Source of the DNA: Verrucomicrobiota bacterium
Lineage (GTDB): Bacteria; Verrucomicrobiota; Verrucomicrobiia; Opitutales; Puniceicoccaceae
Length of the DNA: 64,000 nucleotides
NCBI GenBank assembly: GCA_038744685.1
Contig: JBCDMB010000002.1
Span: 124,001 to 188,000 of the forward strand
Direction: 5' to 3'
The position numbers and the translations under genes are program-made. Positions within the stretch are counted from its first letter, which is position 1. Each line of letters opens with the position of its first letter. Below the pieces are notes generated by a model. The model did not search any database. It was not told the DNA's origin and was given only the letters and a program-made list of their open reading frames with translations. Below, in pieces: positions 37,091 through 45,255 of the stretch.

Positions 37091-39175
37091 ATGAATAACT
37101 TTCCCCGAGGTTTACTGAAACCGTGTATCCTATTTCTCCCCCTGGCTGGCCTGGTCAGTCTTCCGGTATCGGCTGGGGTAGAAATCATCCTCGCCCTCGA
37201 CGAGGACTCTAAACTCGAGCAATACGGTGCCGATCGGTTGGAATCCGTTTTACTGCAAGCGGGCACACAGCTGGTTCGCCTGGCTAACGATGACCTCGAA
37301 AACGGAGCGGATATTCGAACAAAGATCATCTCCGAATCCAACTCTGAGGGCCTCCAGCCGGAAGGCTTCCGCCTTCAGCGTGAAGAGGACATCCTGACTA
37401 TTAGTGCCGTCGATCCAAAGGGAATTCTGTATGGTCTCATGGAACTCGCAGAACAAATCGAATTTCGAGGAAGCCTCGATACCGTAGAACCGGTCACCCA
37501 AAACCCGCGTTTCCCGTTCCGCGCGATCAAGTTCAATCTCCCCTGGTCCTCCTATCGTCAATTTCCAGCGCTTCAGGCGAATCTGGAAGCCTGTCGCGAT
37601 CTCGAGATGTGGGAGGACTTTCTTGATATGATGGTCGAGAACCGGTTCAACGCCCTCACTCTCTGGAACATCCATCCATGGCCGGATCTCGTTCGAAGCG
37701 AATCGTTTCCGCTGGCCAATTCCCACTCCGAGGAGGAATTGGCGGAGTGGAAGAAATTTTGGAATGCACTCTTTGGGATGGCCAAGAATCGGGGAATCGA
37801 TACCTACCTACTCAATTGGAATGCCTTTGTTTCCGAGGGTTTCAAAGAGCACTACGGCGATGGAAACGTCGATACCGGGCACCACTTTATCGAGGGGATT
37901 GATAGTCCCCTCATCCGCCAATACAACCGGGAATCGATCACTCAGGTCATCAACGAGTATCCCGATCTCACCGGCCTTGGCGTAACCCTCGGCGAGGGCA
38001 TGGAAGGCTGGTCCAGCGAACTTCAAATCGATTGGGTTGAGGACGTCTTTTTCGAAGGCATTCGGGCCGCGGATCGCCCGATCAAATTCATCTATCGAGC
38101 CGCCCTCAAGGGGGACCACACCCTCAACCGACAGGCAATCGACCGATCCGGGCTCGATACACCGGAGAGCCCCATCATCGTCGAGCTGAAATTCAACTGG
38201 TCGCATGGCCACTCCACTCCGACCCTGATCAAGGCACATGGTGGTGGGACCGGCGAGGAGTATTGGACCAATCCAGCCCCGAGCCACCACAAGATGGCGT
38301 GGATGGTGCGCAATGAGGACTTCTTCCGTCTGCGTTGGGGCGAACCGGACTTCATCCGCGAGCACATCCGCTTAAACGGGCAGGATTTCGTTGCAGGCTA
38401 TTTCATCGGTTCCGAATGCTACATTCCGGCTGCTGATATTTTCACCGTCTCCGATCAAGAACACGTCGATTGGAAATGGGCTTTCGAGCGACAATGGCTC
38501 TTCTATATGCTTTGGGGGCGCCTCCTCTACAAGCCGGATCTCGGTAACGAAGTCTTCGCCGCCGCCTACGATGAGCGCTTCCCCGGCGGACACGGAGAGG
38601 AGATGGTCGAAGCATTTCGGCTCGCCTCGCAAACCGCCCAGCGGATCGCCGGATTCTTCAGCTGGACATGGGACTATACCTTCTACACCGAGGGTTTTCT
38701 TTCGCGCCGCGGTTTCCTCACACTACGCCAGATGATGCGGACCGACACGACCGAGCCTCGTTTCGTCTCGATTAAGGAGTATCGACAAGGTAACCGCGAC
38801 TTCGGAGACCGCATCACCCCACCTGAACTCGCCGACCTTCTCGAGCAGGATTGCACGCGAGCGCTCGAGATTGTGAACGCCATCCAAAATCCGCCTCCCT
38901 CGCTGCAGTTTGAAATTGCAGACGTCCGTGCTTGGAGCCAGCTCGGCCTTTATTTTGCCGATAAGCTCCGTGCCGCCGTAAGCCTCAATCAGGGCAACAA
39001 GGAGCTAGCGGTTCAACAATTGGAAGCCGCGAAGGACCACTGGCTCAAACTGGTCGAAATCACCGAAGCCACCATCCAACCCAGTTCACTTGGTCACATT
39101 GGCGGCGGTGACTTCCACTGGAAAAACTACGTTAAGGATGTCGAGAGAGACATCCGGTGGGCCCGGTCACAATGA
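37091..39175 (+). CDS. Secreted GH67/GH20-like glycoside hydrolase
   Basis: 694 residues from MNNFPRGLLKP; an ATG 33 bases upstream is possible but adds residues ahead of the signal peptide. Signal to about residue 28 (VSAGVE). Residues ~30-140 resemble the N-terminal alpha/beta domain shared by GH20 and GH67/GH115-type enzymes (EGFRLQREEDILTISAVDPKGI-like layout, YGLMELAEQI). A barrel follows with FRAIKFNLPWSSYR, NALTLWNIHPWPDL and GLGVTLGEGMEGW, where a Glu could be catalytic. Alpha-glucuronidase-like activity is a guess. Its last ~11 codons are part of a duplicated segment whose second copy is near 40554. Confidence 0.75.
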   Translation: MNNFPRGLLKPCILFLPLAGLVSLPVSAGVEIILALDEDSKLEQYGADRLESVLLQAGTQLVRLANDDLENGADIRTKIISESNSEGLQPEGFRLQREEDILTISAVDPKGILYGLMELAEQIEFRGSLDTVEPVTQNPRFPFRAIKFNLPWSSYRQFPALQANLEACRDLEMWEDFLDMMVENRFNALTLWNIHPWPDLVRSESFPLANSHSEEELAEWKKFWNALFGMAKNRGIDTYLLNWNAFVSEGFKEHYGDGNVDTGHHFIEGIDSPLIRQYNRESITQVINEYPDLTGLGVTLGEGMEGWSSELQIDWVEDVFFEGIRAADRPIKFIYRAALKGDHTLNRQAIDRSGLDTPESPIIVELKFNWSHGHSTPTLIKAHGGGTGEEYWTNPAPSHHKMAWMVRNEDFFRLRWGEPDFIREHIRLNGQDFVAGYFIGSECYIPAADIFTVSDQEHVDWKWAFERQWLFYMLWGRLLYKPDLGNEVFAAAYDERFPGGHGEEMVEAFRLASQTAQRIAGFFSWTWDYTFYTEGFLSRRGFLTLRQMMRTDTTEPRFVSIKEYRQGNRDFGDRITPPELADLLEQDCTRALEIVNAIQNPPPSLQFEIADVRAWSQLGLYFADKLRAAVSLNQGNKELAVQQLEAAKDHWLKLVEITEATIQPSSLGHIGGGDFHWKNYVKDVERDIRWARSQ

Positions 39176-39450
39176 ACAGTTCGGACCACCCACAGTCCCT
39201 CAGAATTGCCGCGCGGGCGGGTCGGGCCTCGCCTTCTTTCGGATTAAGCCGCCTACGAGGCGGATCGGCGACGGCGGCGAAGGGCAACGACAGAGAGAGC
39301 CAGAAATCCGACAAGCATCCCCGCAACCGACGGCTCAGGAATGACCCCAATCGTGATCTCGGAAATGCGGATGTTGTTCGTATTCGGGTTTGTGACCGCA
39401 AACTCTTTTCCATCGGTTGCAAGGATTTCGAATGTAGGCGGAACACAGGG
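39140..39450. repeat. Duplicated segment, copy A
   Basis: It carries the last codons of the GH67/GH20-like gene, the following spacer (CAGTTCGGACCA...) and the 3' part of a PEP-CTERM gene. Copy B at 40554-40858 has the same order. The stretch around 39300-39350 is almost base-for-base the same as 40715-40765. Confidence 0.8.
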
Positions 39451-39660
39451 AGTAAGCGACCCGAGAAAAACTGAGTTTTCTAACCATCCCCTCCGATCCA
39501 GCTTTATATCTCAACCACCACCAAAACGGTTATTTCCTTCCCCGGATTAGCCGCCTCGGAATCCGCTGCGTCAAAGGTCGAAACGAACCCTTCCCTTGAG
39601 TGATACTTCCATTTAACCCCCCGCCCGAATATTGGTCGCAAAAATAGACTTGAATCGCGG
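39253..39660 (-). pseudogene. Decayed PEP-CTERM gene
   Basis: Reading the minus strand recovers, in three frames, a paralogue of the PEP-CTERM protein at 40666-41376. The first piece is a GGGLNGSITQGKG segment; the second TFDAADSEAANPGKEITVLV, ended by an in-frame stop; the third LENSVFLGSLTP through EFAVTNPNTNNIRISEIT to IPEPSVAGMLVGF and a RRRRR tail with normal stop. The intact paralogue has FEAANPGQEISFLAV and GSVLIGSF at the matching places. At least two frameshifts, one stop and loss of the N-terminal half make it non-functional. Confidence 0.85.
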
Positions 39661-39771
39661 CAAAATCAGCCGTGCCGAAAACCGGAACTTTGGGCTGTAA
39701 GCTCGCCGGCTTTCTGGGTTCTTGCAATCTAACGGAGTTTAGCTATTCTCGTTTTTACCCCAATACCCAAA

Positions 39772-40521
39772 ATGAATTCTGCACTTCATAAAATCCTTCT
39801 CATACCCCCCTTCCTATTTGCTTCGATGGCTGCGGCTCAGATCATCAATGTACGAGATCCGGGTTTTGACGGAACAGTTACCGACGGAGGAACCGGTGAC
39901 ACGTTGTTGAGTGAACCTGGGCTTTTTACCAGCGATTGGACCACCGGGACGCGATTAGGTGTGGGATGGTCTTTTTCAACGGTTGGTGCGCCTGACGCTG
40001 CAGCCTTGGAAAACACTACAAGAATGTTCTCTCTGGTTCAGTCGATCAATGTGACTGGCGTCTCAACGACCGCTTCTCCATTCACCTTTTCGATAGATGC
40101 AGCGAGAACTGGAACTGGTGATTTAACCACGAATATCGGCATTCGAATTTACTCTTGGGCAATCGGCGAAACAGCGCCTCGAATCGACCAAAATAAAAGC
40201 CAGACTGATTGGACAAGCCTTTTCGAGGATCCTGGCGATGCTTCGCTTCTCCTGAGCCAACAGCTCGTCTCTGAAGGTGATTTTGTCACCGCTGGTGGAT
40301 TGGTAGCGGGTGAACTCACAGGGACATACACAAGCAACTTCGTCCTGCCTGAAAACCACGCATTCGTCTCGATCGTTTTTTCAGGTCGCTCTAACCCCTC
40401 CGCAAGCGCAAGCTTCGACGATCTGTCAATCGTTGTGGTGCCCGAGCCATCTAGCTTCGGCCTATTTGCTGGTGCACTGGCAGCTTCCTGTCTCCTTCTT
40501 CGTCGCCAACGGCATTCGTGA
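39772..40521 (+). CDS. PEP-CTERM sorting domain surface protein
   Basis: 249 residues. Signal peptide to about residue 21 (MAAAQ), then an Asp/Thr/Gly-rich beta-sandwich-like body (VGWSFSTVG, FTFSIDAARTGTGDL, ASASFDDLSIVV). The end is VPEPSSFGLFAG, a hydrophobic helix and RRQRHS. It stands alone on the plus strand between the pseudogene and its intact paralogue, as if inserted between the two copies of the duplication. No operator-like motif was found upstream, unlike most other PEP-CTERM genes here. Role unknown. Confidence 0.88.
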   Translation: MNSALHKILLIPPFLFASMAAAQIINVRDPGFDGTVTDGGTGDTLLSEPGLFTSDWTTGTRLGVGWSFSTVGAPDAAALENTTRMFSLVQSINVTGVSTTASPFTFSIDAARTGTGDLTTNIGIRIYSWAIGETAPRIDQNKSQTDWTSLFEDPGDASLLLSQQLVSEGDFVTAGGLVAGELTGTYTSNFVLPENHAFVSIVFSGRSNPSASASFDDLSIVVVPEPSSFGLFAGALAASCLLLRRQRHS

Positions 40522-40553
40522 GGAGAACTTTCCGCTCGCTCGGTCGCTCAGGT

Positions 40554-40858
40554 GTCGAGAGATATATCCGATGAGCCCGGTCACAGTAAACAGTTCGGAC
40601 CATCCACACTCACTAAGAGGCACCGCGTAGCCGAGTCAGGACTCGCCTTCTTTCGACTGAGCGGCCTACGAGACAGATCGGCGACGGCGACGAAGGGCAA
40701 CGACGGAGAGAGCCAGAAATCCGACAAGCATCCCCGCAACCGACGGCTCAGGAATGACTCCAATCGTGATTGAAGAGACGCGGATCTGGTTCGTCGTACT
40801 CGGGTTTGTAACCGCAAACTCTTTTCCGTCGGGTGCGGGGATATCGAATGTAGCCGGA
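40554..40858. repeat. Duplicated segment, copy B
   Basis: It starts with a degenerate copy of the GH67/GH20-like gene's last codons (VERYIR, stop, ARSQ, stop against VERDIRWARSQ, stop in copy A) and runs into the 3' part of the PEP-CTERM gene at 40666. The coding relic shows that the duplication copied from the left-hand locus. Confidence 0.8.
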
Positions 40859-41376
40859 GAACCGGAAGTAAATGAACCGATCAATACTGACCCCTCTTCC
40901 CATACGTCCCCGGTCCGGGTCTGCACTTGGGCCACAGCCAAAAACGAAATCTCTTGGCCCGGGTTTGCCGCCTCAAAATCCGCAGTGTTGAAAGTCAAGA
41001 CAATGCCGTCGCCGAGGGCTATCCCCCCTGACACACCAAGGCCATTAGTGTTCGAACCCATGTTTGCTGGGGTCCCGGTGAAGTCATCCGTGCTAAATGA
41101 GGTAGTATCTGTAACTCCGAATCCAGAAAAAGTAATCGAGAAAGAAGTGTCCGTAAGGCTTTCGCTGAATGATCCCGAGACAATAGCGACCGCAGTCGAT
41201 TCGGCTCCATCTAAAGTCACAACATCGGATACGACATCGAAGGCGAGAGTTTCTACGCTAGAGTTCCAGTTGTCTTGGCTCTGGAAATTTACGATTACCT
41301 GACCTGAAACAACATGTGCAAAGAAGGAAGATGAAGCGAGGCATATAAACGCCGGAATTCTTTTGGGTAATGTCAT
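40666..41376 (-). CDS. PEP-CTERM sorting domain surface protein
   Basis: 236 residues. Signal peptide to about residue 25 (VVSGQ), then a body with TFSGFGVTDTTSFSTDDFTG and GLGVSGGIALGDGIVLTFNTADFEAANPGQ, a pattern also seen in the PEP-CTERM proteins at 49072 and 52087. IPEPSVAGMLVGF, a hydrophobic span and RRRRRSVS close it. Operator-like site 6 ends 15 bases before the start. Intact source or sister of the pseudogene at 39253. Confidence 0.9.
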   Translation of the reverse strand: MTLPKRIPAFICLASSSFFAHVVSGQVIVNFQSQDNWNSSVETLAFDVVSDVVTLDGAESTAVAIVSGSFSESLTDTSFSITFSGFGVTDTTSFSTDDFTGTPANMGSNTNGLGVSGGIALGDGIVLTFNTADFEAANPGQEISFLAVAQVQTRTGDVWEEGSVLIGSFTSGSPATFDIPAPDGKEFAVTNPSTTNQIRVSSITIGVIPEPSVAGMLVGFLALSVVALRRRRRSVS

Positions 41377-41390
41377 AGTTTCAAAAAGAG

Positions 41391-41403
41391 GTTAAACGTT
41401 TAG
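41391..41403 (-). promoter_or_regulatory. Operator-like motif, site 6
   Basis: The core TAAACGTTTA (41393-41402) is a perfect 10-bp palindrome directly upstream of the PEP-CTERM start at 41376, close enough to block transcription or mask the leader. Confidence 0.55.
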
Positions 41404-41464
41404 TTAAAACAGTGGGAAACAATGAGAAGATTGTCAATCGCTAGATTCAGCGTGCTTCTGCCCT

Positions 41465-42772
41465 TCACTCCCCTGGCGAGTGTAGAGTGCCCGAATTGTT
41501 TCTTAGACTCGAGAGCAAATCAGGAGCCCCAAGGATCTCCCTTATTCGGACGTTTCGAATCGGGCAGTATCCTGAGAAAGCAAAATGACCTTCTTGCGGC
41601 AGCTCGTTCAGCGGGACTCGAAAGCGGTTGCGGCTACCATCCGGGTTCCGCCCCGCTATGGTCCATTGGTCCAAGTCCATGACAATCAGCTCCTGATCGT
41701 TGATCGATGCGCGAATGCGTCCGTTCTCGGCCCGCAAAGAAACCGTGTTCCATTCGCCGCGAAGAACTTTCGGAGTCTCCGCAGGCGTAGCGCATCCGCG
41801 GATTGAACCCACCGAATTGGGATGCGCGTGCGAATTCGGCTCCCAGTCGCCAAAGCGAAACTGAAAACCATCTGCTTTTCGCTTCGAAGGATCCTGTTTC
41901 CAGAACTCAACGTGCCCGTCCTCGCCTTCTGAGGCGAAGAACTCAAATTCCAGCTCAAAGTCCTGAACTCTGTTTTTTGAGACGATGGGAAACGGACGGC
42001 CAAGGAAGCGGAGCACATCCTCCTCAACAATCCAGGCTCTTTCGTCGAGCACCCACTGGATGGTATCGGTGCCGTCGAAAAGAACCTGCCACCCGTCGAC
42101 CTCGCGGATTTCCGGCAGGTCACCTGCCTGAAACGTCGTGCCCAGCGGCTTGATTCTTATGTCCCGAAACCATACTGGGTCATTGTGGTCCTGTAAGCCG
42201 ATGAAACCTGAGCGCGGCTTGTCCTTTCCGGCGATTTTAAATTTGTTCTTCGTTCCGTCCGGGTTTTTCCCAACTTCGGTCCACTCATCCAGATTCACCT
42301 CCAAAACCTCTTCGCCATTCAGGACGATTTGAACCATCGGTCCGTCGCAGACGATTCGGTAGGAGTTCCACTCGCCCGCAGGATTGACAGCCATAGTTGA
42401 TTCCGGACCCGCCATGTCGTAGATCGCGCCACAAACGTGAGTCAGGTTTTTCGGCTCAGTTCCATGACTGTCGAGCACCTGCACCTCCAAACCCCTTTGG
42501 ACGTAATCCTTTCGATCATCCACTCGAATCATCACCCCGCTGTTGGTTCCGGGCGCAAGTTTGAAGTCCAACTCCAACTCAAAATCGTCGAACTCCCGAA
42601 GTGTCCAAACCGTCCCACCTCCTGGCCTCGCTGCAATTGCTCCGTCCGAATCTACCCGCCACTCCTCTGGATCAAAAACGAAACCAGACCACGGATTTTC
42701 TGCTTCCGGTAAACCAGCTAAAATGAACCGGGCCATGCTCAGGAAGACTGATGCGCATACTGTTCTTTTCAC
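41465..42772 (-). CDS. Secreted protein with two DUF1080 (3-keto-disaccharide hydrolase-like) domains
   Basis: 435 residues with signal peptide to about residue 19. Two concanavalin-like DUF1080 units follow. The first (~25-205) shows FDDFELELDFKLAPGTNSGVMIR, CGAIYDM and GFIGLQDHNDPVWFRDIRIKPL. The second (~225-415) shows WQVLFDGTD, DFELEFEFFASEGEDGHVEF and GHFAFSGYCPIRNVRI. Family members hydrolyse 3-keto-glycosides or bind glycans. In this locus a 3-keto substrate could come from the exported Gfo/Idh/MocA oxidoreductases; that link is inference. Divergent from the sulfatase operon at 42889 with site 7 between them. Confidence 0.88.
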   Translation of the reverse strand: MKRTVCASVFLSMARFILAGLPEAENPWSGFVFDPEEWRVDSDGAIAARPGGGTVWTLREFDDFELELDFKLAPGTNSGVMIRVDDRKDYVQRGLEVQVLDSHGTEPKNLTHVCGAIYDMAGPESTMAVNPAGEWNSYRIVCDGPMVQIVLNGEEVLEVNLDEWTEVGKNPDGTKNKFKIAGKDKPRSGFIGLQDHNDPVWFRDIRIKPLGTTFQAGDLPEIREVDGWQVLFDGTDTIQWVLDERAWIVEEDVLRFLGRPFPIVSKNRVQDFELEFEFFASEGEDGHVEFWKQDPSKRKADGFQFRFGDWEPNSHAHPNSVGSIRGCATPAETPKVLRGEWNTVSLRAENGRIRASINDQELIVMDLDQWTIAGRNPDGSRNRFRVPLNELPQEGHFAFSGYCPIRNVRIREILGAPDLLSSLRNNSGTLHSPGE

Positions 42773-42833
42773 GATGGTTTGAAGGTTGGGAAGACTTTTG
42801 AAATAGAGCGAACCACAATCGTCTCAATATTGG

Positions 42834-42847
42834 TTGAACGTTTTACC
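42834..42847. promoter_or_regulatory. Operator-like motif, site 7
   Basis: TTGAACGTTTTACC lies in the 116-base divergent promoter between the DUF1080 gene (-) and the four-gene sulfatase operon (+), about 42 bases before the start at 42889. Confidence 0.45.
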
Positions 42848-42888
42848 AAATTCTGTTTCTTAGATCCATAACGACCCTGTTTCATTCA

Positions 42889-45255
42889 ATGCACCCTTGT
42901 AGCCTACCCCTTGCAGGCCTGCTCTTCATTTGTTTGACCGCATTTGCCCAGGCGCAAACGCCGGTTGGAAATATCATCTGGCTCTATCACGATGACAACG
43001 GATCTTATGTCACTGTAGACGGTGACTTATCCGATCAACTTACAGCAAGAGATACCGCCCGCGTAGGTCCGACGGAGAGATTCCTCGTGGAGGATGTTGG
43101 CGATGGCAACTTTCGCCTACGGTCGACTGCAAACGAGAAATTTGTGCGGGTCAACACGAGCAACGTCGACAAACTCATTGCCGATTCCACAAATCCCAGT
43201 GATCCGCTTACCCATTTCTCCTGGACCACAGTACCAGGCGGTAAGGTCCGAATCACGAGTGTGGGGGATGACGACTCAGCGAGGTACCTTAGCCCCTCCG
43301 GTAGTGCCCAGATTGTCCGATCAAATCGATCCACCACCGGAAGCGAAAGCGAATTCACTTGGGGAATTTACACCGAGAGACCGCCCAACATAGTCATGAT
43401 TTACATCGACGACTGGGCGTGGAACGGCTCCTCGGTGGCAATGGATGAACGAATGGCAAATTCTCATTTCCCCAACATCATCGAAATGCCTAACCTCGAT
43501 GCGATGGCTGCGAACGGTATGGTTTTTCGCAATGCTTACGGTTCACCCCAATGCACCCCAGCCCGCGCTGCCATTCAGACCGGGCAGTCCAACGCACGCA
43601 ACGGGATGACCGTTTTCATGGGCAACTCCGGTTACTTTGATCGAGACTCCACTACTGAGGGTCGGCAGTACTACCACTTCCCAGTCATCGCCAACGGCGC
43701 AGAAAGCACCCTGCGACCGGAAGCAACCACCATCCCCGAGGCCCTTGCTCCTTTTGGCTACGTATCCGCCCACATTGGCAAGTGGCATCTCCGCGGGAGT
43801 CCTGGCGACGAGGGCTACATCCTACATGACGGACCTACTACGAACGACGAGGGAAACAACTTCACCAACTCTGAAGGCCTCGAAGGACTGGAGGATCCAA
43901 AACTGATGACCTACATTACCGATACCGGGAAGGCATTCATGGAAGCCCAGGTCGACGCGGAAAAACCCTTTTATCTTCAACTATCCCACTACGCAGTGCA
44001 TGGCGGTAGCGAATGCACTCCCGAATCCAGAGCCCGCTACCAGAATATTCCCGAGGTCGTCGCATTTAATGGTGGCAAGACGAACCCGGACAACATCAAC
44101 CGCAAAAACGATCCAGCAGTCTGGCTTGGCATGGTCTACGAGCTGGATCAGAAAATCGGGGAAATCCGTGACAAAGTCGATGAGCTCGGTATCGCCGACA
44201 ACACCTACATCATTGTGACTGGAGACAACGGCTACCGCCACAGTTTCTTCGATGAGCTCACCGGACTGCCGCAACCTCTTCACTCCCGCAAATGGTGGGC
44301 TTGGCAAGGGGGTATCCGCGTTCCCCAAGTGATTGAGGGTCCCGACATTCCAAAGAATTCGTTTTTTACGCCAAACACCGCCAACTACGATTTCCTTCCG
44401 ACCTTTGTGGAATGGGCGGGCGGCGACCCGGTATTCATTCCCGACCTCGACGGCGTGAGTCTAGCGGGAGTTCTTGCCGGGGAAACTCCAACCGAGGAGT
44501 TCATCAACCGTTCGCTGTATTTCCACTATCCTCACTACCGCAACACCATGCCTCACTCCGCTATCGTGAAAGGTGGCCACAAGGCGATTTACTTTTATGA
44601 AACTCCGGTGCGTTTCCCCGCTTGGGACCCAATCATGTTGTTCGACCTGAACAACGATGCCGGAGAGTATCACAACATCTATGCTGAAAACTCCGATCTG
44701 GGAGACGCTCTCTACAATGATCTGATGAGTTACCTTGTAGCCGTCGAAGCGCGGATTCCTGAAGTCCCCAATCCGAATTATGATGCGGATGTCTACGAAA
44801 GCGACGACGCCTTTGGCGGGCGTTCTTCACAAGGTCCATTCGTCGGAACTAGAAGTACTAGCGGTGATCAACTTGGACCCACTCCGTTCTTCAATTATTG
44901 GATGGAGTCTTGGGGAGTGGATCTAGGGTCCGAGGAGGATGACTATGACGGAGACGGTGCTTCGAACTGGATGGAGTACACGATGGCCGGAAATCCAACG
45001 GATATCAGAGACGTCGGTCTTCAACCCGTTTTTTCCACAGTCGACGGTGCTCTCAACTTTTCCTTTTTCGAACGGAACGACGACTCAGCAATCACCTACG
45101 TTTTGGAGTCGTCGACCACCCTCTTGCCAGACAGTTGGGCACCGGTCAGTGGACCGTTTGATTCTGTTTATGGAATCGGAGAAATTCTGCAACGCATCTA
45201 CACCGTTCCGATCGATGACTCACCACAAGTCTTCTACCGTCTGAACGTTCAATGA
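42889..45255 (+). CDS. Large secreted S1 sulfatase with N-terminal beta-trefoil-like module
   Basis: 788 residues. Signal peptide to about residue 22. Residues ~25-162 (VDGDLSDQLTARDTA..., FRLRSTANEKFVRVNT, KVRITSVGDDDSARYL) look like a fascin/ricin-type beta-trefoil, likely sugar binding. The sulfatase part starts RPPNIVMIYIDD (Asp174-175), core CTPAR with Cys222, and resembles the sulfatase at 3219 to its end. A C-terminal segment (~660-788) has the calcium-type DYDGDGASNWMEY and a FYRLNVQ finish, like the tail of the giant protein at 11722. Its stop overlaps the next start by four bases (ATGA). Confidence 0.93.
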   Translation: MHPCSLPLAGLLFICLTAFAQAQTPVGNIIWLYHDDNGSYVTVDGDLSDQLTARDTARVGPTERFLVEDVGDGNFRLRSTANEKFVRVNTSNVDKLIADSTNPSDPLTHFSWTTVPGGKVRITSVGDDDSARYLSPSGSAQIVRSNRSTTGSESEFTWGIYTERPPNIVMIYIDDWAWNGSSVAMDERMANSHFPNIIEMPNLDAMAANGMVFRNAYGSPQCTPARAAIQTGQSNARNGMTVFMGNSGYFDRDSTTEGRQYYHFPVIANGAESTLRPEATTIPEALAPFGYVSAHIGKWHLRGSPGDEGYILHDGPTTNDEGNNFTNSEGLEGLEDPKLMTYITDTGKAFMEAQVDAEKPFYLQLSHYAVHGGSECTPESRARYQNIPEVVAFNGGKTNPDNINRKNDPAVWLGMVYELDQKIGEIRDKVDELGIADNTYIIVTGDNGYRHSFFDELTGLPQPLHSRKWWAWQGGIRVPQVIEGPDIPKNSFFTPNTANYDFLPTFVEWAGGDPVFIPDLDGVSLAGVLAGETPTEEFINRSLYFHYPHYRNTMPHSAIVKGGHKAIYFYETPVRFPAWDPIMLFDLNNDAGEYHNIYAENSDLGDALYNDLMSYLVAVEARIPEVPNPNYDADVYESDDAFGGRSSQGPFVGTRSTSGDQLGPTPFFNYWMESWGVDLGSEEDDYDGDGASNWMEYTMAGNPTDIRDVGLQPVFSTVDGALNFSFFERNDDSAITYVLESSTTLLPDSWAPVSGPFDSVYGIGEILQRIYTVPIDDSPQVFYRLNVQ

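Noticed and set aside
36601-37341. 246-codon minus-strand open frame
   Set aside because: It crosses the ATCG repeat (giving FDSDTDFDFD) and overlaps the start of the real gene at 37091; no recognisable domain.
39132-39446. 104-codon minus-strand open frame
   Set aside because: It reads the PEP-CTERM pseudogene in the wrong frame; the correct frame gives the sorting tail.
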